From Pseudomonadota bacterium (lineage in GTDB: Bacteria > Pseudomonadota > Alphaproteobacteria > Rhodospirillales > Magnetospirillaceae): DNA of 10,325 nt. The stretch spans positions 1-10,325 of the forward strand of contig JAEZFE010000180.1 of NCBI GenBank assembly GCA_023437865.1. The letters run 5' to 3'. The position numbers and the translations under genes were made by a program. Positions 1 to 6,390 of the stretch are shown one piece after another (the first letter of the stretch is position 1; every line of letters starts with the position of its first letter). Under the pieces are notes generated by a model. The model did no database searches. It was not told the DNA's origin and was given only the letters and a program-made list of their open reading frames with translations.

Positions 1-319
1 CCACCAGGGCGACCGTGCAGCCGGTCACCTTCTCGGCGGTGCCGGTGATCTGGGCGCCGTCCTGCCAGCCGAAATCGGCATTCGCGCCACCCTTGCGGTC
101 CAGCGTCCAGGCGATCCCCTCACCCGCACGGGTGAATTCCCAGCGCGCCTGCGGCGCCACCCAGCGGCCCAGCAGCCATTCGCCGTTATTGGCCAGGGTC
201 GTGTTGCAGGTCGCCTCGGGCAGCGGCTCGGGCGGGGCAATCTTGGGAAACTGGGGCAATTCCTGGGCGGCGGCCGGCGCGGCGGCGAGCATCAGGGCGA
301 GGATCAGGGCGTTCCGCAT
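1..319 (-). CDS. Secreted protein of unknown family, C-terminus beyond window
   Basis: The open frame starts with an ATG at 319-317 and reads 106 codons to the left edge without a stop, so the gene is 3'-truncated by the window. The first 18 residues are a clear Sec signal peptide: MRN, then a hydrophobic L/A/I stretch ending in APAAA, with cleavage likely before Q19. The mature part opens with a proline-rich linker (residues 22-35). It then alternates aromatic and polar residues (GEWLLGRW, ARWEF, IAWTL, FGWQDG), which suggests a small beta-rich domain. Cysteines at 38 and 101 could form a disulfide in the periplasm. The start lies 8 nt after the stop of the upstream lipoprotein gene, so the two are probably co-transcribed. 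I do not recognise the family and assign no function beyond likely periplasmic or outer-envelope location. Confidence 0.75.
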   Translation of the reverse strand, partial: MRNALILALMLAAAPAAAQELPQFPKIAPPEPLPEATCNTTLANNGEWLLGRWVAPQARWEFTRAGEGIAWTLDRKGGANADFGWQDGAQITGTAEKVTGCTVALV

Positions 320-327
320 AAGGGCGC

Positions 328-600
328 TCACTTCTTGGCGGCGGGTACATAGCCCCGGTCGGTCATGCACAGATTGGCGTAGCCCTGGACCTGCTTCTTG
401 GCCTGGGCACGGTCGAAATCCCTGAACGGGCTGGACGAATCGTCCTCGCGGTAGCCCACCTGGGCCTCGGCCCAGCGGCGGCAGGCCGACCAGTCGCGTC
501 CCCATTGCTCCTTGGGCACGGCGGGGTTCTGCCATGGCACGGACGAGGCGCAGGCCGGCAGCAGCAGCACCAGACCCAAGACGAGCAAACGAACGGACAA
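328..600 (-). CDS. Small lipoprotein, unknown family, TTG start
   Basis: The gene encodes 90 residues. The N-terminus is a lipoprotein signal: MSVR, a leucine/valine core, and the lipobox L14-P-A-C17, so processing by signal peptidase II at C17 is expected. There is no ATG or GTG in frame. The TTG at 600-598 is preceded by a consensus GGAGG (611-607) with a 6-nt spacer, which fixes the start. The mature part is charged, with cysteines at 40 (in a CRRW context) and 78 (in a CMTDRGY context) that may pair. S19 and S20 follow the lipid cysteine rather than Asp, which by the E. coli rule favours outer-membrane sorting. The downstream secreted-protein gene begins 8 nt after the TGA. I recognise no named family; a structural or assembly role in the envelope is only a guess. 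Confidence 0.8.
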   Translation of the reverse strand: MSVRLLVLGLVLLLPACASSVPWQNPAVPKEQWGRDWSACRRWAEAQVGYREDDSSSPFRDFDRAQAKKQVQGYANLCMTDRGYVPAAKK

Positions 601-606
601 GGCTTT

Positions 607-611
607 CCTCC
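607..611 (-). promoter_or_regulatory. Ribosome binding site deciding a TTG start
   Basis: GGAGG on the minus strand, 6 nt before the TTG at 600. The ATG codons further upstream (near 625-640) are in other frames, so this site supports the non-ATG start of the small lipoprotein. Confidence 0.7.
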
Positions 612-689
612 GGGATGGGGCGCCATTCCGCCATAGCCGGGGGCATGTTGCAACACCGTGGAATCAACCTGAGTCGGGGCGGGGTCGGG

Positions 690-717
690 TTGTGGGGAAT
701 CCTCAGCCTGCTATACT
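690..717 (+). promoter_or_regulatory. Possible sigma70-type promoter for phaJ
   Basis: A TATACT hexamer (712-717) lies 16 bp downstream of TTGTGG (690-695). Transcription from it would begin near 724 and give a leader of about 24 nt before the phaJ ATG at 748. The -10 box is good; the -35 box matches only in its TTG. The -10 is embedded in an inverted repeat CTGC-N6-GCAG (708-721), which could be an operator or chance. Confidence 0.4.
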
Positions 718-747
718 GCAGCGCACACATAACCAGAGGAGCCTGGA

Positions 748-1182
748 ATGAGCGGCGAATCCCTGAACGGTTACTACTTCGAGGAACTCTCGGTCGGCCA
801 GTCGGCCGTGTTCGGCAAGACCGTGACCGAGGCCGACATCGCGGCCTTCGCCGGCGTCTCGGGCGACACCAACCCGGTGCACCTGAACGAGGAATACGCC
901 AAGAACACCATGTTCAAGGGCCGCATCGCCCACGGCATGCTGTCGGCGGCGTTCATCTCGACCGTGTTCGGCACCAAACTGCCCGGCCCAGGCTGCATCT
1001 ACGTCTCGCAGCTTCTGAAGTTCAAGGCCCCGGTGAAGATCGGCGACACCGTGATGGCCCGCGTCGAAGTGACGGCGCTGGTGCCGGAAAAGAAGTTCGC
1101 CACCTTCAAGACCACCTGCAGCGTCGGCGACAAGGTGGTGCTGGACGGCGAAGCCACCCTGATGGTGCCCACCAAGGGCTGA
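748..1182 (+). CDS. phaJ: MaoC-family (R)-specific enoyl-CoA hydratase
   Basis: The product is a 144-residue single hot-dog protein, close to the usual 130-150 of PhaJ enzymes. The family hydrates trans-2-enoyl-CoA to (R)-3-hydroxyacyl-CoA in the cytoplasm, linking beta-oxidation to polyhydroxyalkanoate synthesis. The hydratase-2 motif is intact: D40-T-N-P-V-H45, with D40 and H45 as the catalytic pair. It is followed by the conserved HGML segment (62-65) and a block with LPGPGCIY and FKAPVKIGD that resembles Aeromonas PhaJ. The ATG at 748 follows an AGAGGAG ribosome binding site (735-741). The gene stands alone between divergent envelope genes and a convergent operon. No PHA synthase is in the window, so PHA supply is inferred from family similarity. 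A general MaoC dehydratase acting on another acyl-CoA remains possible. Confidence 0.9.
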   Translation: MSGESLNGYYFEELSVGQSAVFGKTVTEADIAAFAGVSGDTNPVHLNEEYAKNTMFKGRIAHGMLSAAFISTVFGTKLPGPGCIYVSQLLKFKAPVKIGDTVMARVEVTALVPEKKFATFKTTCSVGDKVVLDGEATLMVPTKG

Positions 1183-1188
1183 TGGTCC

Positions 1189-1220
1189 GAAGGGCGCTTC
1201 TCCGCGGGAGGGCGCCCTTC
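1189..1220. terminator. Hairpin between convergent genes, probable bidirectional terminator
   Basis: GAAGGGCGC (1189-1197) is perfectly complementary to GCGCCCTTC (1212-1220), a 9-bp stem. Inside it CTCC (1200-1203) can pair with GGAG (1207-1210). The stem begins 6 nt after the phaJ stop and ends at the base before the stop codon of the convergent DedA gene, so both transcripts would fold it. There is only a short CTATTT after it on the plus strand and no U-run on the minus strand, so termination efficiency is uncertain. Confidence 0.55.
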
Positions 1221-1775
1221 CTATTTGCGGGTCCTGCGCCGCACCAGCCGGTGGAGCACGAACAGCGCCACGGCGATGCCCAAGCCGGCGAAGATGCGGT
1301 GTTCCCAGTGCTTGAGTTCGCCCAGCACGCCCTCGATGGCGTCGCCGAACAGATAGCCTACCGCCCCCACCACCACGGCCCAGACCGCAGCCGAGATCAG
1401 GTTCAGCACCCCGAACCGCCAGGTCGACACCGAACTGAGGCCGATGGCGACCGGGCTGACCGCGCGCAGGCCGTAGAGGAAGCGGAAGCTGAGGATGAAC
1501 CCATCGCCCCAGCGGTCGAGCAGGCGCCCGACTTTCTCCGCCGCAGCGGCGGAACCGGGGCGTTTCGCCATCCAGCGCTTGCCGTAGCGGCGCCCCACCC
1601 AGAACCACACCTGATCGCCGGCGAACGAGCCGGCGAAGGCGCACAGCATCACCAGATCCAGCCGCAGCAGCCCCTGATGCGCGGCGAAGCCGGCCAGCAC
1701 CGGCACCGTCTCGCCTTCGAAGAAGGTGCCGGCCAGGACCGCCCAATAGCCGTACTGGGCGACCAGTTGTTCCAT
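1221..1775 (-). CDS. DedA-family (VTT domain) membrane protein
   Basis: The product is a 184-residue integral membrane protein of the DedA/VTT superfamily, slightly shorter than the roughly 200-220 of E. coli members. Diagnostic features are the N-terminal re-entrant segment with E20 (FFEGETVPVLAG), the G-D-Q-x-W-F-W-V-G-R block around D54-R62, and the RFLYGLR segment (98-104), whose arginines are functionally important in E. coli DedA proteins. Hydrophobic helices follow at about 122-145 and 160-177, and the tail is very basic (RRRTRK). Members have been linked to flipping of undecaprenyl phosphate or phosphatidylethanolamine and to envelope integrity. Which lipid this one handles cannot be read from sequence. 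The ATG lies 1 nt after the stop of the RNA methyltransferase gene (TGACATG), so it is likely translationally coupled as the last gene of the operon. Confidence 0.88.
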   Translation of the reverse strand: MEQLVAQYGYWAVLAGTFFEGETVPVLAGFAAHQGLLRLDLVMLCAFAGSFAGDQVWFWVGRRYGKRWMAKRPGSAAAAEKVGRLLDRWGDGFILSFRFLYGLRAVSPVAIGLSSVSTWRFGVLNLISAAVWAVVVGAVGYLFGDAIEGVLGELKHWEHRIFAGLGIAVALFVLHRLVRRRTRK

Positions 1776-1776
1776 G

Positions 1777-3105
1777 TCAGCGCCGGCACACCGCGACCGC
1801 CTCGAGATGGGCGGAATACGGGAATTGGTCGATGGGCGTCACGGCCTGGACCGTATAACCACCGTCCACCAATATCTTGAGGTCGCGTGCCAGCGTGGCC
1901 GGATTGCACGACACCGCCACCACAATGCCGGGCCCGCCTTCGGCGAGCATTTCCGCCTGGGCCGAGGCGCCGGCGCGCGGCGGGTCGAACACCACGGCCT
2001 GCACCTTCTTGAGCTCGTGCGCCAGAAGCGGCCGGCGGGCCAGGTCGCGCACCTCGGCGGTCACCTTCAGGCCGGGATGGGCGTTGGCGGCGGCCTCCAG
2101 GGCGCGGATGGGGGCTTCCTCGCCCTCCGCCGCCAGCACCGTGCGGCCCTGAGCCGCCAGCGGGAAGGTAAAGCTGCCGCAGCCCGAATAGAGGTCGGCC
2201 ACCACCTGCGCCGGGCCGATGCCGGCCAGCACCACCTCGGCGATGGCCAACTCGCCGCCCTTGGTGGGCTGGAGGAAGCCGCCGGGCGACGGCTCCACGG
2301 CGATGCCGCCGAAGCGCACGAGTGCGGGGCGGCGCCGCGCGATGGGATCGAGGAAGCCGGCACCGGGACGGCGCCAGCTCAGCCGCGCCAGATCGTTGGC
2401 ATCGGCGAAGGCGGCCAGGCGCTCACGGTCGAACAAATCGAGGCGGGCATCGGCCTCCACCAGCACATCAAGGCCGGTCTCGGTCAGGGTGACGATCACG
2501 TCGCCCTCCTCGCCGACCGCCACTACGTCCACCAGCATGCGGCGCAGGGCGGGCAGGATGGCGGCCAGCGCTGGCTCCAGCAGCAGGCATTGCTGGATGT
2601 CGATGACGGAATGGGTGGCGCGCGCGTTGAAGCCCAGGCTCACCTCGCCCTTGCGGCGGCGCGCGAAGGCGAAGGCAGCGCGGCGGCGGCTGCCCGGCGG
2701 CACCCGCACCAGATCGCCTACCGGCACATTCAGTCCGGCGCGGCTGAGCTGGGTCACCAGCAGGTTGCGCTTCCACGCTGCATAGGCGGCCTCGTCCACA
2801 TGCTGCAGCGCGCAGCCGCCACAGCTTTTGAAATGGGGACAGCCCGGCTCGGCCCGGCCTTCGCCCGCCACCAGCACCTCGACCAGCGCGGCCGCCAGGC
2901 CTTCGCCCCGCCGGCCCTCGATCCGGGCCACCACCTTGTCGCCGGGCATTGTGAACGGCACGAACACCAATTCGCCACCCAGGCGGGCGAGACCGTCGCC
3001 GCGGGCCCCGATCTCCTCGATCTCGACTTCGACCGTGCGCGGCGGCGGCGCGTTGCGGGACTTGGAGCGGGCGGGCGAATGGGGGCGTTTGATGCGGGCT
3101 TTCAT
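1777..3105 (-). CDS. RlmD/TrmA-family class I SAM-dependent RNA methyltransferase
   Basis: The product is 442 residues, a typical family length. These cytoplasmic enzymes transfer a methyl from SAM to C5 of a uridine in rRNA or tRNA. Order of domains: a basic, probably RNA-contacting N-terminus (1-23), a TRAM domain (about 24-85), four cysteines C89, C95, C98 and C173 matching the [4Fe-4S] ligand pattern of E. coli RlmD (CX5CX2C plus a distant Cys), then a Rossmann methyltransferase domain. Motif I is DLYSGCGSFTFPLA (304-317), motif IV is DPPR (374-377), the nucleophile is C400 in SCNPATLARD, and the general base is E435 in the DQFPYSAHLEAV segment. The usual FFQVN-like loop reads GFLQPTKGGE (276-285); Q279 is retained. 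The ATG at 3105 has a GAGAGGG site upstream. Whether the target is 23S rRNA or tRNA is undecided. Its position in an envelope operon looks coincidental. Confidence 0.9.
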   Translation of the reverse strand: MKARIKRPHSPARSKSRNAPPPRTVEVEIEEIGARGDGLARLGGELVFVPFTMPGDKVVARIEGRRGEGLAAALVEVLVAGEGRAEPGCPHFKSCGGCALQHVDEAAYAAWKRNLLVTQLSRAGLNVPVGDLVRVPPGSRRRAAFAFARRRKGEVSLGFNARATHSVIDIQQCLLLEPALAAILPALRRMLVDVVAVGEEGDVIVTLTETGLDVLVEADARLDLFDRERLAAFADANDLARLSWRRPGAGFLDPIARRRPALVRFGGIAVEPSPGGFLQPTKGGELAIAEVVLAGIGPAQVVADLYSGCGSFTFPLAAQGRTVLAAEGEEAPIRALEAAANAHPGLKVTAEVRDLARRPLLAHELKKVQAVVFDPPRAGASAQAEMLAEGGPGIVVAVSCNPATLARDLKILVDGGYTVQAVTPIDQFPYSAHLEAVAVCRR

Positions 3106-3121
3106 GGGCCCTCTCTATACA

Positions 3122-3721
3122 TCAACGGCGCGGGGAGGGAACCTCCGCTTTGGCGAGATCGGCCATGAAGCGCGCCAGTATGTCCGAGGTCGCACGCCCC
3201 AGCGCCGCCACCGCCGCCTCCGGCCCCTGCCCTTGCACGGCAGGCTCGGCGGCGTAGGTCTGCATCAGCACCAGCGCGCCGTCCCGCGCCGAGATCACCG
3301 AGAGCTGCAGCCGCATCTGCACCTTGCCGGTGGCGGGCAGGTATTCGAAGCGCGACAACCGCCCGCGCAAGGCCCAATCCGGCGGCACCCGCAGGTCCGG
3401 CGTCACCACCTGCCCGGCGGCATTGGCGGCGTGCAGGTACTCGCTCAGGCTCTGCTGGATCACGGTGGCCGGCGCGTCGCTCCATAGATCATAGGCGTAG
3501 CGGGCCAGCGCACCGTCCTTGTCCTGGTAGACCAGGGCGCGCTCGGCCAAGGCCCCATCAAGGTCGGGCCGGTTGACCTCCAGCACGCCGGGCAGCACCG
3601 GCTTGTCCAGCGGATGCGCGGGCGCCGCCACCTGAAGCCGGTAGAAATTGTCCCGAGGCGGCGCCGGCTGCGCGCAGGCAGCCAATGCGGCGAGCACCAG
3701 AATAGAAAAGGCCTTTCTCAC
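3122..3721 (-). CDS. ABC transport auxiliary lipoprotein (PqiC/LinN-like, MCE partner)
   Basis: The product is a 199-residue lipoprotein matching the ABC-type transport auxiliary family (PqiC/YmbA, LinN). Counted from the start chosen here, the lipobox L13-A-A-C16 ends the signal peptide. NFYRL (25-29) is the family's opening beta strand motif, and the block with LVYQDKDG, YAYDLW and the following helix (about 64-95) is characteristic. The C-terminal part is beta-rich with a final helix. Two GTG codons are in tandem at 3724 and 3721. The GGGGAG site (3733-3728) stands 3 nt from the first and 6 nt from the second, so I chose the second; the first would add one Val. These lipoproteins are outer-membrane partners of MCE proteins in LinKLMN and Pqi systems, bridging the periplasm for lipid or hydrophobic-substrate traffic. 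Gene order after an MCE gene supports this. Confidence 0.85.
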   Translation of the reverse strand: MRKAFSILVLAALAACAQPAPPRDNFYRLQVAAPAHPLDKPVLPGVLEVNRPDLDGALAERALVYQDKDGALARYAYDLWSDAPATVIQQSLSEYLHAANAAGQVVTPDLRVPPDWALRGRLSRFEYLPATGKVQMRLQLSVISARDGALVLMQTYAAEPAVQGQGPEAAVAALGRATSDILARFMADLAKAEVPSPRR

Positions 3722-3741
3722 CACCCACTCCCCAGAATCGT

Positions 3742-3757
3742 TTGCCGCCTAAGGCAA
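3742..3757 (-). other. Small inverted repeat in the largest internal gap of the operon
   Basis: On the minus strand TTGCC and GGCAA flank a 6-nt loop, with an overlapping GCCTTAGGC palindrome. It lies in the roughly 60-nt gap between the MCE gene and its lipoprotein. There is no U-run, so it is not a convincing terminator. It may tune read-through or protect the 3' end of the upstream message, or be chance. Confidence 0.25.
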
Positions 3758-3783
3758 CTTCCAGAATGCACCCTTTTGGTCAA

Positions 3784-4746
3784 TCACCGCCGCCCCGGCG
3801 CCTCCTCGCGCGGTTTGTTGCCGCCGATGATGACGCTGGGATTTTCCCGCAGCTGGCGGCTGAATTCGTTGAAATTCCGCGAGGTGCCCTCAAGGTTGTA
3901 GGTCACCGAGTCGATGTTGCGGGCCACGCTTTGCAGCGTGTAGCGCAGGTCCTTGAGAGAGGCTTCCATGGCGGGGCCGTTCTTGGCGACCACCTTGTCG
4001 AGCGCCACCAGCAGATCATCCACCTTCTTGCGGCTGTCCTGCAGGCCGGCGGTCAGTTCGGCGACGTTGGCCAGGGTCTGCGACACACGGGCGGCGTTCT
4101 GGTCGGTGACCACCTGGGTCGCCAGAGTGCCGGTCATCCTCTGCACATCGGCGGTGATGCGCGGGCTCTTCTGGGCGAGATCCGTGGTCAGCGCCACCAG
4201 ATTCGCCATCAGGTCGGGGGCCTGGGCCTGAAGGATGTCGCCCAGCGAGTTGACCCGCTGGTTGATGTTGGTGAGCAGCGGCAGCAGGCCCTGCTGGTTC
4301 AGCACCGCCACCTGGCCGGCCATGTCGTTCATGACGGCGAAGATATTGGCTGCGGGACCGCCGGGGATTTGCGAGCCAGGAGACAGCATCTTCTCGGACA
4401 TGCCACCCTTGATGTCGACGGTGACAGCGGCAAGGATGCCCGAAGCCGCGACACGGGCCACCGAGCCCTCAGGGATGGGCCAATTTTCGCGAACGCTCAT
4501 GACCACGCGGAAGCTGGTCTTGCCGTCGGCGCGCAGCGGCACGATCTCCTCGACCTGGCCGACCACGAAGCCTTCATAGGTCACCTTGGTGCCGTACTTC
4601 ACCGCCGCCACGTTGTTGAGGTGGGTGATGTAGGTGTCGGTCGCCCCGGTGCGGCCGGTGAGCAGGGCGATGACGCCCAGCAACGCTACCAGCATGGTGA
4701 GCACGAACGCGCCCACGACCACGTAATTGGTGCGCACGTCCTTCAT
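3784..4746 (-). CDS. mlaD: MlaD-type MCE protein (substrate-binding/tunnel subunit)
   Basis: The product is 320 residues, with a short cytoplasmic N-terminus, one transmembrane anchor (about 9-30) and a single MCE domain (about 37-115). The MCE region contains LNNVAAVKYGTKVTYEGF and ends in AAVTVDIKGG. A long helical region (about 135-300), rich in heptad-like Leu/Val/Ala, follows. The family forms hexameric rings in the periplasm attached to an MlaE/MlaF transporter and passes phospholipids or other hydrophobic molecules. E. coli MlaD (about 183 residues) lacks the long helical tail; its presence here resembles LinM and plant TGD2 and could extend the channel toward the outer membrane. The C-terminal RENPSVIIGG motif is common in long proteobacterial MCE proteins. 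The ATG overlaps the mlaF stop (ATGA) and has a GAGGA site 7 nt upstream. Confidence 0.92.
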   Translation of the reverse strand: MKDVRTNYVVVGAFVLTMLVALLGVIALLTGRTGATDTYITHLNNVAAVKYGTKVTYEGFVVGQVEEIVPLRADGKTSFRVVMSVRENWPIPEGSVARVAASGILAAVTVDIKGGMSEKMLSPGSQIPGGPAANIFAVMNDMAGQVAVLNQQGLLPLLTNINQRVNSLGDILQAQAPDLMANLVALTTDLAQKSPRITADVQRMTGTLATQVVTDQNAARVSQTLANVAELTAGLQDSRKKVDDLLVALDKVVAKNGPAMEASLKDLRYTLQSVARNIDSVTYNLEGTSRNFNEFSRQLRENPSVIIGGNKPREEAPGRR

Positions 4747-5576
4747 AGCCGTGTCCTCATGGGCTCTTCGTCCTCGTCCTCATCCTTCAGGCCCAAGAGG
4801 CGGCGCAGATACGCGTCGGGATCGACCTCGGCCTCCTCGGTACGGCGGTTGAGCAGGTTCTGGATCCGCTGGTTGGTGGAGGCGCGGATAGCGTCGACGG
4901 TATCGAGCGCCAACACCTCGCCCTTGTCGAGCACGCAGATGCGGTCGGCGATCTTGAAGGCCGAATCGAGGTCATGGGTGACGACCACGATGCTCATGCC
5001 CATGGCGTCACGCAGGCGCAGGATTAGATCGTCGATGCTGGACGCCACCACCGGGTCGAGCCCGGCGGAGGGCTCGTCGCAGAACAGCAGCTTGGGGTCC
5101 ATGACGATGGCGCGGGCAAGGGCCGCGCGCTTGATCATGCCGCCCGACAGTTCGGACGGCATCAGGTCCTCGAACCCGGCCAGGCTCACCACCTCCAGCT
5201 TCAGCCGGGTGACGATGCCGATGGTGGTCTCGTCCAGCTTGGTGTGCTCGCGCAGCGGCAGGGCGATATTGTCGCCGACGCTCATGGAGGAGAACAGCGC
5301 GCCCGATTGGAACGCCACCCCCATTTTGGTGCACAGCGCCTGCTTCTCCAGCGGGCTGATGGTGTTGATGTCCTGGCCCAGCAGGCGGATGGCGCCCGCA
5401 CTGGGGCGCAGCAGGCCGAGCAGATGGTTGAGCAGGGTGGTCTTGCCCGACCCCGACCCGCCCATGATCACCATGATCTCGCCCTCGCGCACGTCGAGCG
5501 ACACTTTCTTCAGGATGTGGCGGTGTCCGTAATGGGTGTCGAGGTCGCGCACCTCGATAGAGAACGGGCCGGTCAC
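4743..5576 (-). CDS. mlaF: MlaF-type ABC transporter ATPase
   Basis: The product is a 277-residue nucleotide-binding subunit with every ABC motif: Walker A GGSGSGKTT (39-47), Q-loop Q90, signature LSGGM (143-147, the LSGGM rather than LSGGQ form usual in MlaF), Walker B LLFCDEP (163-169) with catalytic E168, D-loop SAGLD (170-174) and switch H201. It powers the permease encoded just upstream and energises MCE-mediated lipid movement at the inner membrane. The GTG start at 5576-5574 overlaps the mlaE stop (GTGA) and has no strong ribosome binding site, implying translational coupling. After the core there is an extension of about 33 residues (245-277), including a very acidic run DEDEDEE (265-271). 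E. coli MlaF also has a C-terminal extension, which swaps between subunits and contributes to the MlaB-binding site. Confidence 0.95.
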   Translation of the reverse strand: MTGPFSIEVRDLDTHYGHRHILKKVSLDVREGEIMVIMGGSGSGKTTLLNHLLGLLRPSAGAIRLLGQDINTISPLEKQALCTKMGVAFQSGALFSSMSVGDNIALPLREHTKLDETTIGIVTRLKLEVVSLAGFEDLMPSELSGGMIKRAALARAIVMDPKLLFCDEPSAGLDPVVASSIDDLILRLRDAMGMSIVVVTHDLDSAFKIADRICVLDKGEVLALDTVDAIRASTNQRIQNLLNRRTEEAEVDPDAYLRRLLGLKDEDEDEEPMRTRL

Positions 5577-6385
5577 CGGGTCACCATGAAGGCAAAGATC
5601 ATGTCGGTGATGACAATGGCCGAGATGGCGTGCACCACCGAACGGGTGGTCATGCGGCCCACGCCCTCGGCGCCGCCCGACACCGAGGCGCCGTTGACCA
5701 CGCCGACGATGGTGATCAGCGCCGCGAAGATGGCGCTCTTGCCCAGGCCATGCATGAAATCGTTAAGGCGCAGGATGGTCATCACCTCGTCGGCATAGGC
5801 GGCCAGCGACACCTGTAACTGGGCCGAAACATAAAGGCCGGCGGCGAACAGGCTGACCAGATCGGCCCATAGGGTCAGCAGCGGCATCATCACCGCCATG
5901 GCGACCAGAGGCGGCACCACCAGGAAGCGGACCGGGGAGATGCCCATGACGGTCAGCGCGTCGATCTCCTGGTTGATGCGCATGGTGCCCAGCTTGGCGG
6001 CCAGCGCCGACCCCGAGCGGCCGGCCACCAGGATGCCGGTGATCAGGGGCGAGAACTCACGCACGGTGGAGAGCGAAATGCCCAGCGTGACGCGGCTTTC
6101 GGCACCGAAGGTGCGCAAGGTGTAGATGCCCTGGATCGCCAGCATCAGGCCGATGGTGGCGGCCAGCACGGTGATGATGGGCAGCGCGGCGATGCCGATC
6201 TCGGTGGCCTGCAAGATGATGGGCGTCAGCTTCACCGGCTGGCGCCGCGCCCGGCCCATGACCAGCCACCACAGCGCCTGGGCGAACAGCGACGCGGCGA
6301 ACCCGAACTCCGCCACCGCGCGCATGGTGGCGCGGCCGACGCGGTCGAGCAGGTGGGCGATGCGGAGGGCGGCAGCTTCGATCAT
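5573..6385 (-). CDS. mlaE: MlaE-type ABC transporter permease
   Basis: The product is a 270-residue inner-membrane permease of the MlaE/YrbE/LinK/TGD1 family. An amphipathic N-terminal interface helix (about 1-20) is followed by several hydrophobic segments (approximately 27-43, 60-92, 112-125, 152-188, 217-235 and 250-268). The family signature is well kept: REFSPLITG (109-117), AGRSGSALAAKLGTM (121-135), INQEIDALTVMG (137-148), and a C-terminal GAEGVGRMTTRSVV block (238-251). As a homodimer it holds the MCE hexamer in the periplasm and MlaF on the cytoplasmic side. The ATG is 5 nt after the stop of the STAS gene, and the gene overlaps mlaF by 4 nt, so all are surely co-transcribed. Transport direction and substrate are not deducible. 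Confidence 0.94.
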   Translation of the reverse strand: MIEAAALRIAHLLDRVGRATMRAVAEFGFAASLFAQALWWLVMGRARRQPVKLTPIILQATEIGIAALPIITVLAATIGLMLAIQGIYTLRTFGAESRVTLGISLSTVREFSPLITGILVAGRSGSALAAKLGTMRINQEIDALTVMGISPVRFLVVPPLVAMAVMMPLLTLWADLVSLFAAGLYVSAQLQVSLAAYADEVMTILRLNDFMHGLGKSAIFAALITIVGVVNGASVSGGAEGVGRMTTRSVVHAISAIVITDMIFAFMVTR

Positions 6386-6390
6386 GGAAC

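Noticed and set aside
534..1880. 448-codon plus-strand frame overlapping phaJ and the DedA gene
   Set aside because: Arginine/histidine-rich, crosses a terminator-like hairpin, and overlaps two well-supported genes in other frames.
1774..3168. 464-codon open frame on the plus strand opposite the RNA methyltransferase
   Set aside because: Its translation is rich in H, G, R, Q and A without any domain, whereas the minus strand has Fe-S cysteines and methyltransferase motifs. It is a high-GC shadow frame.
3742..5532. 596-codon open frame on the plus strand opposite mlaD and mlaF
   Set aside because: Low-complexity S/R/H-rich translation with no ribosome binding site; the opposite strand encodes unmistakable MCE and ABC proteins.
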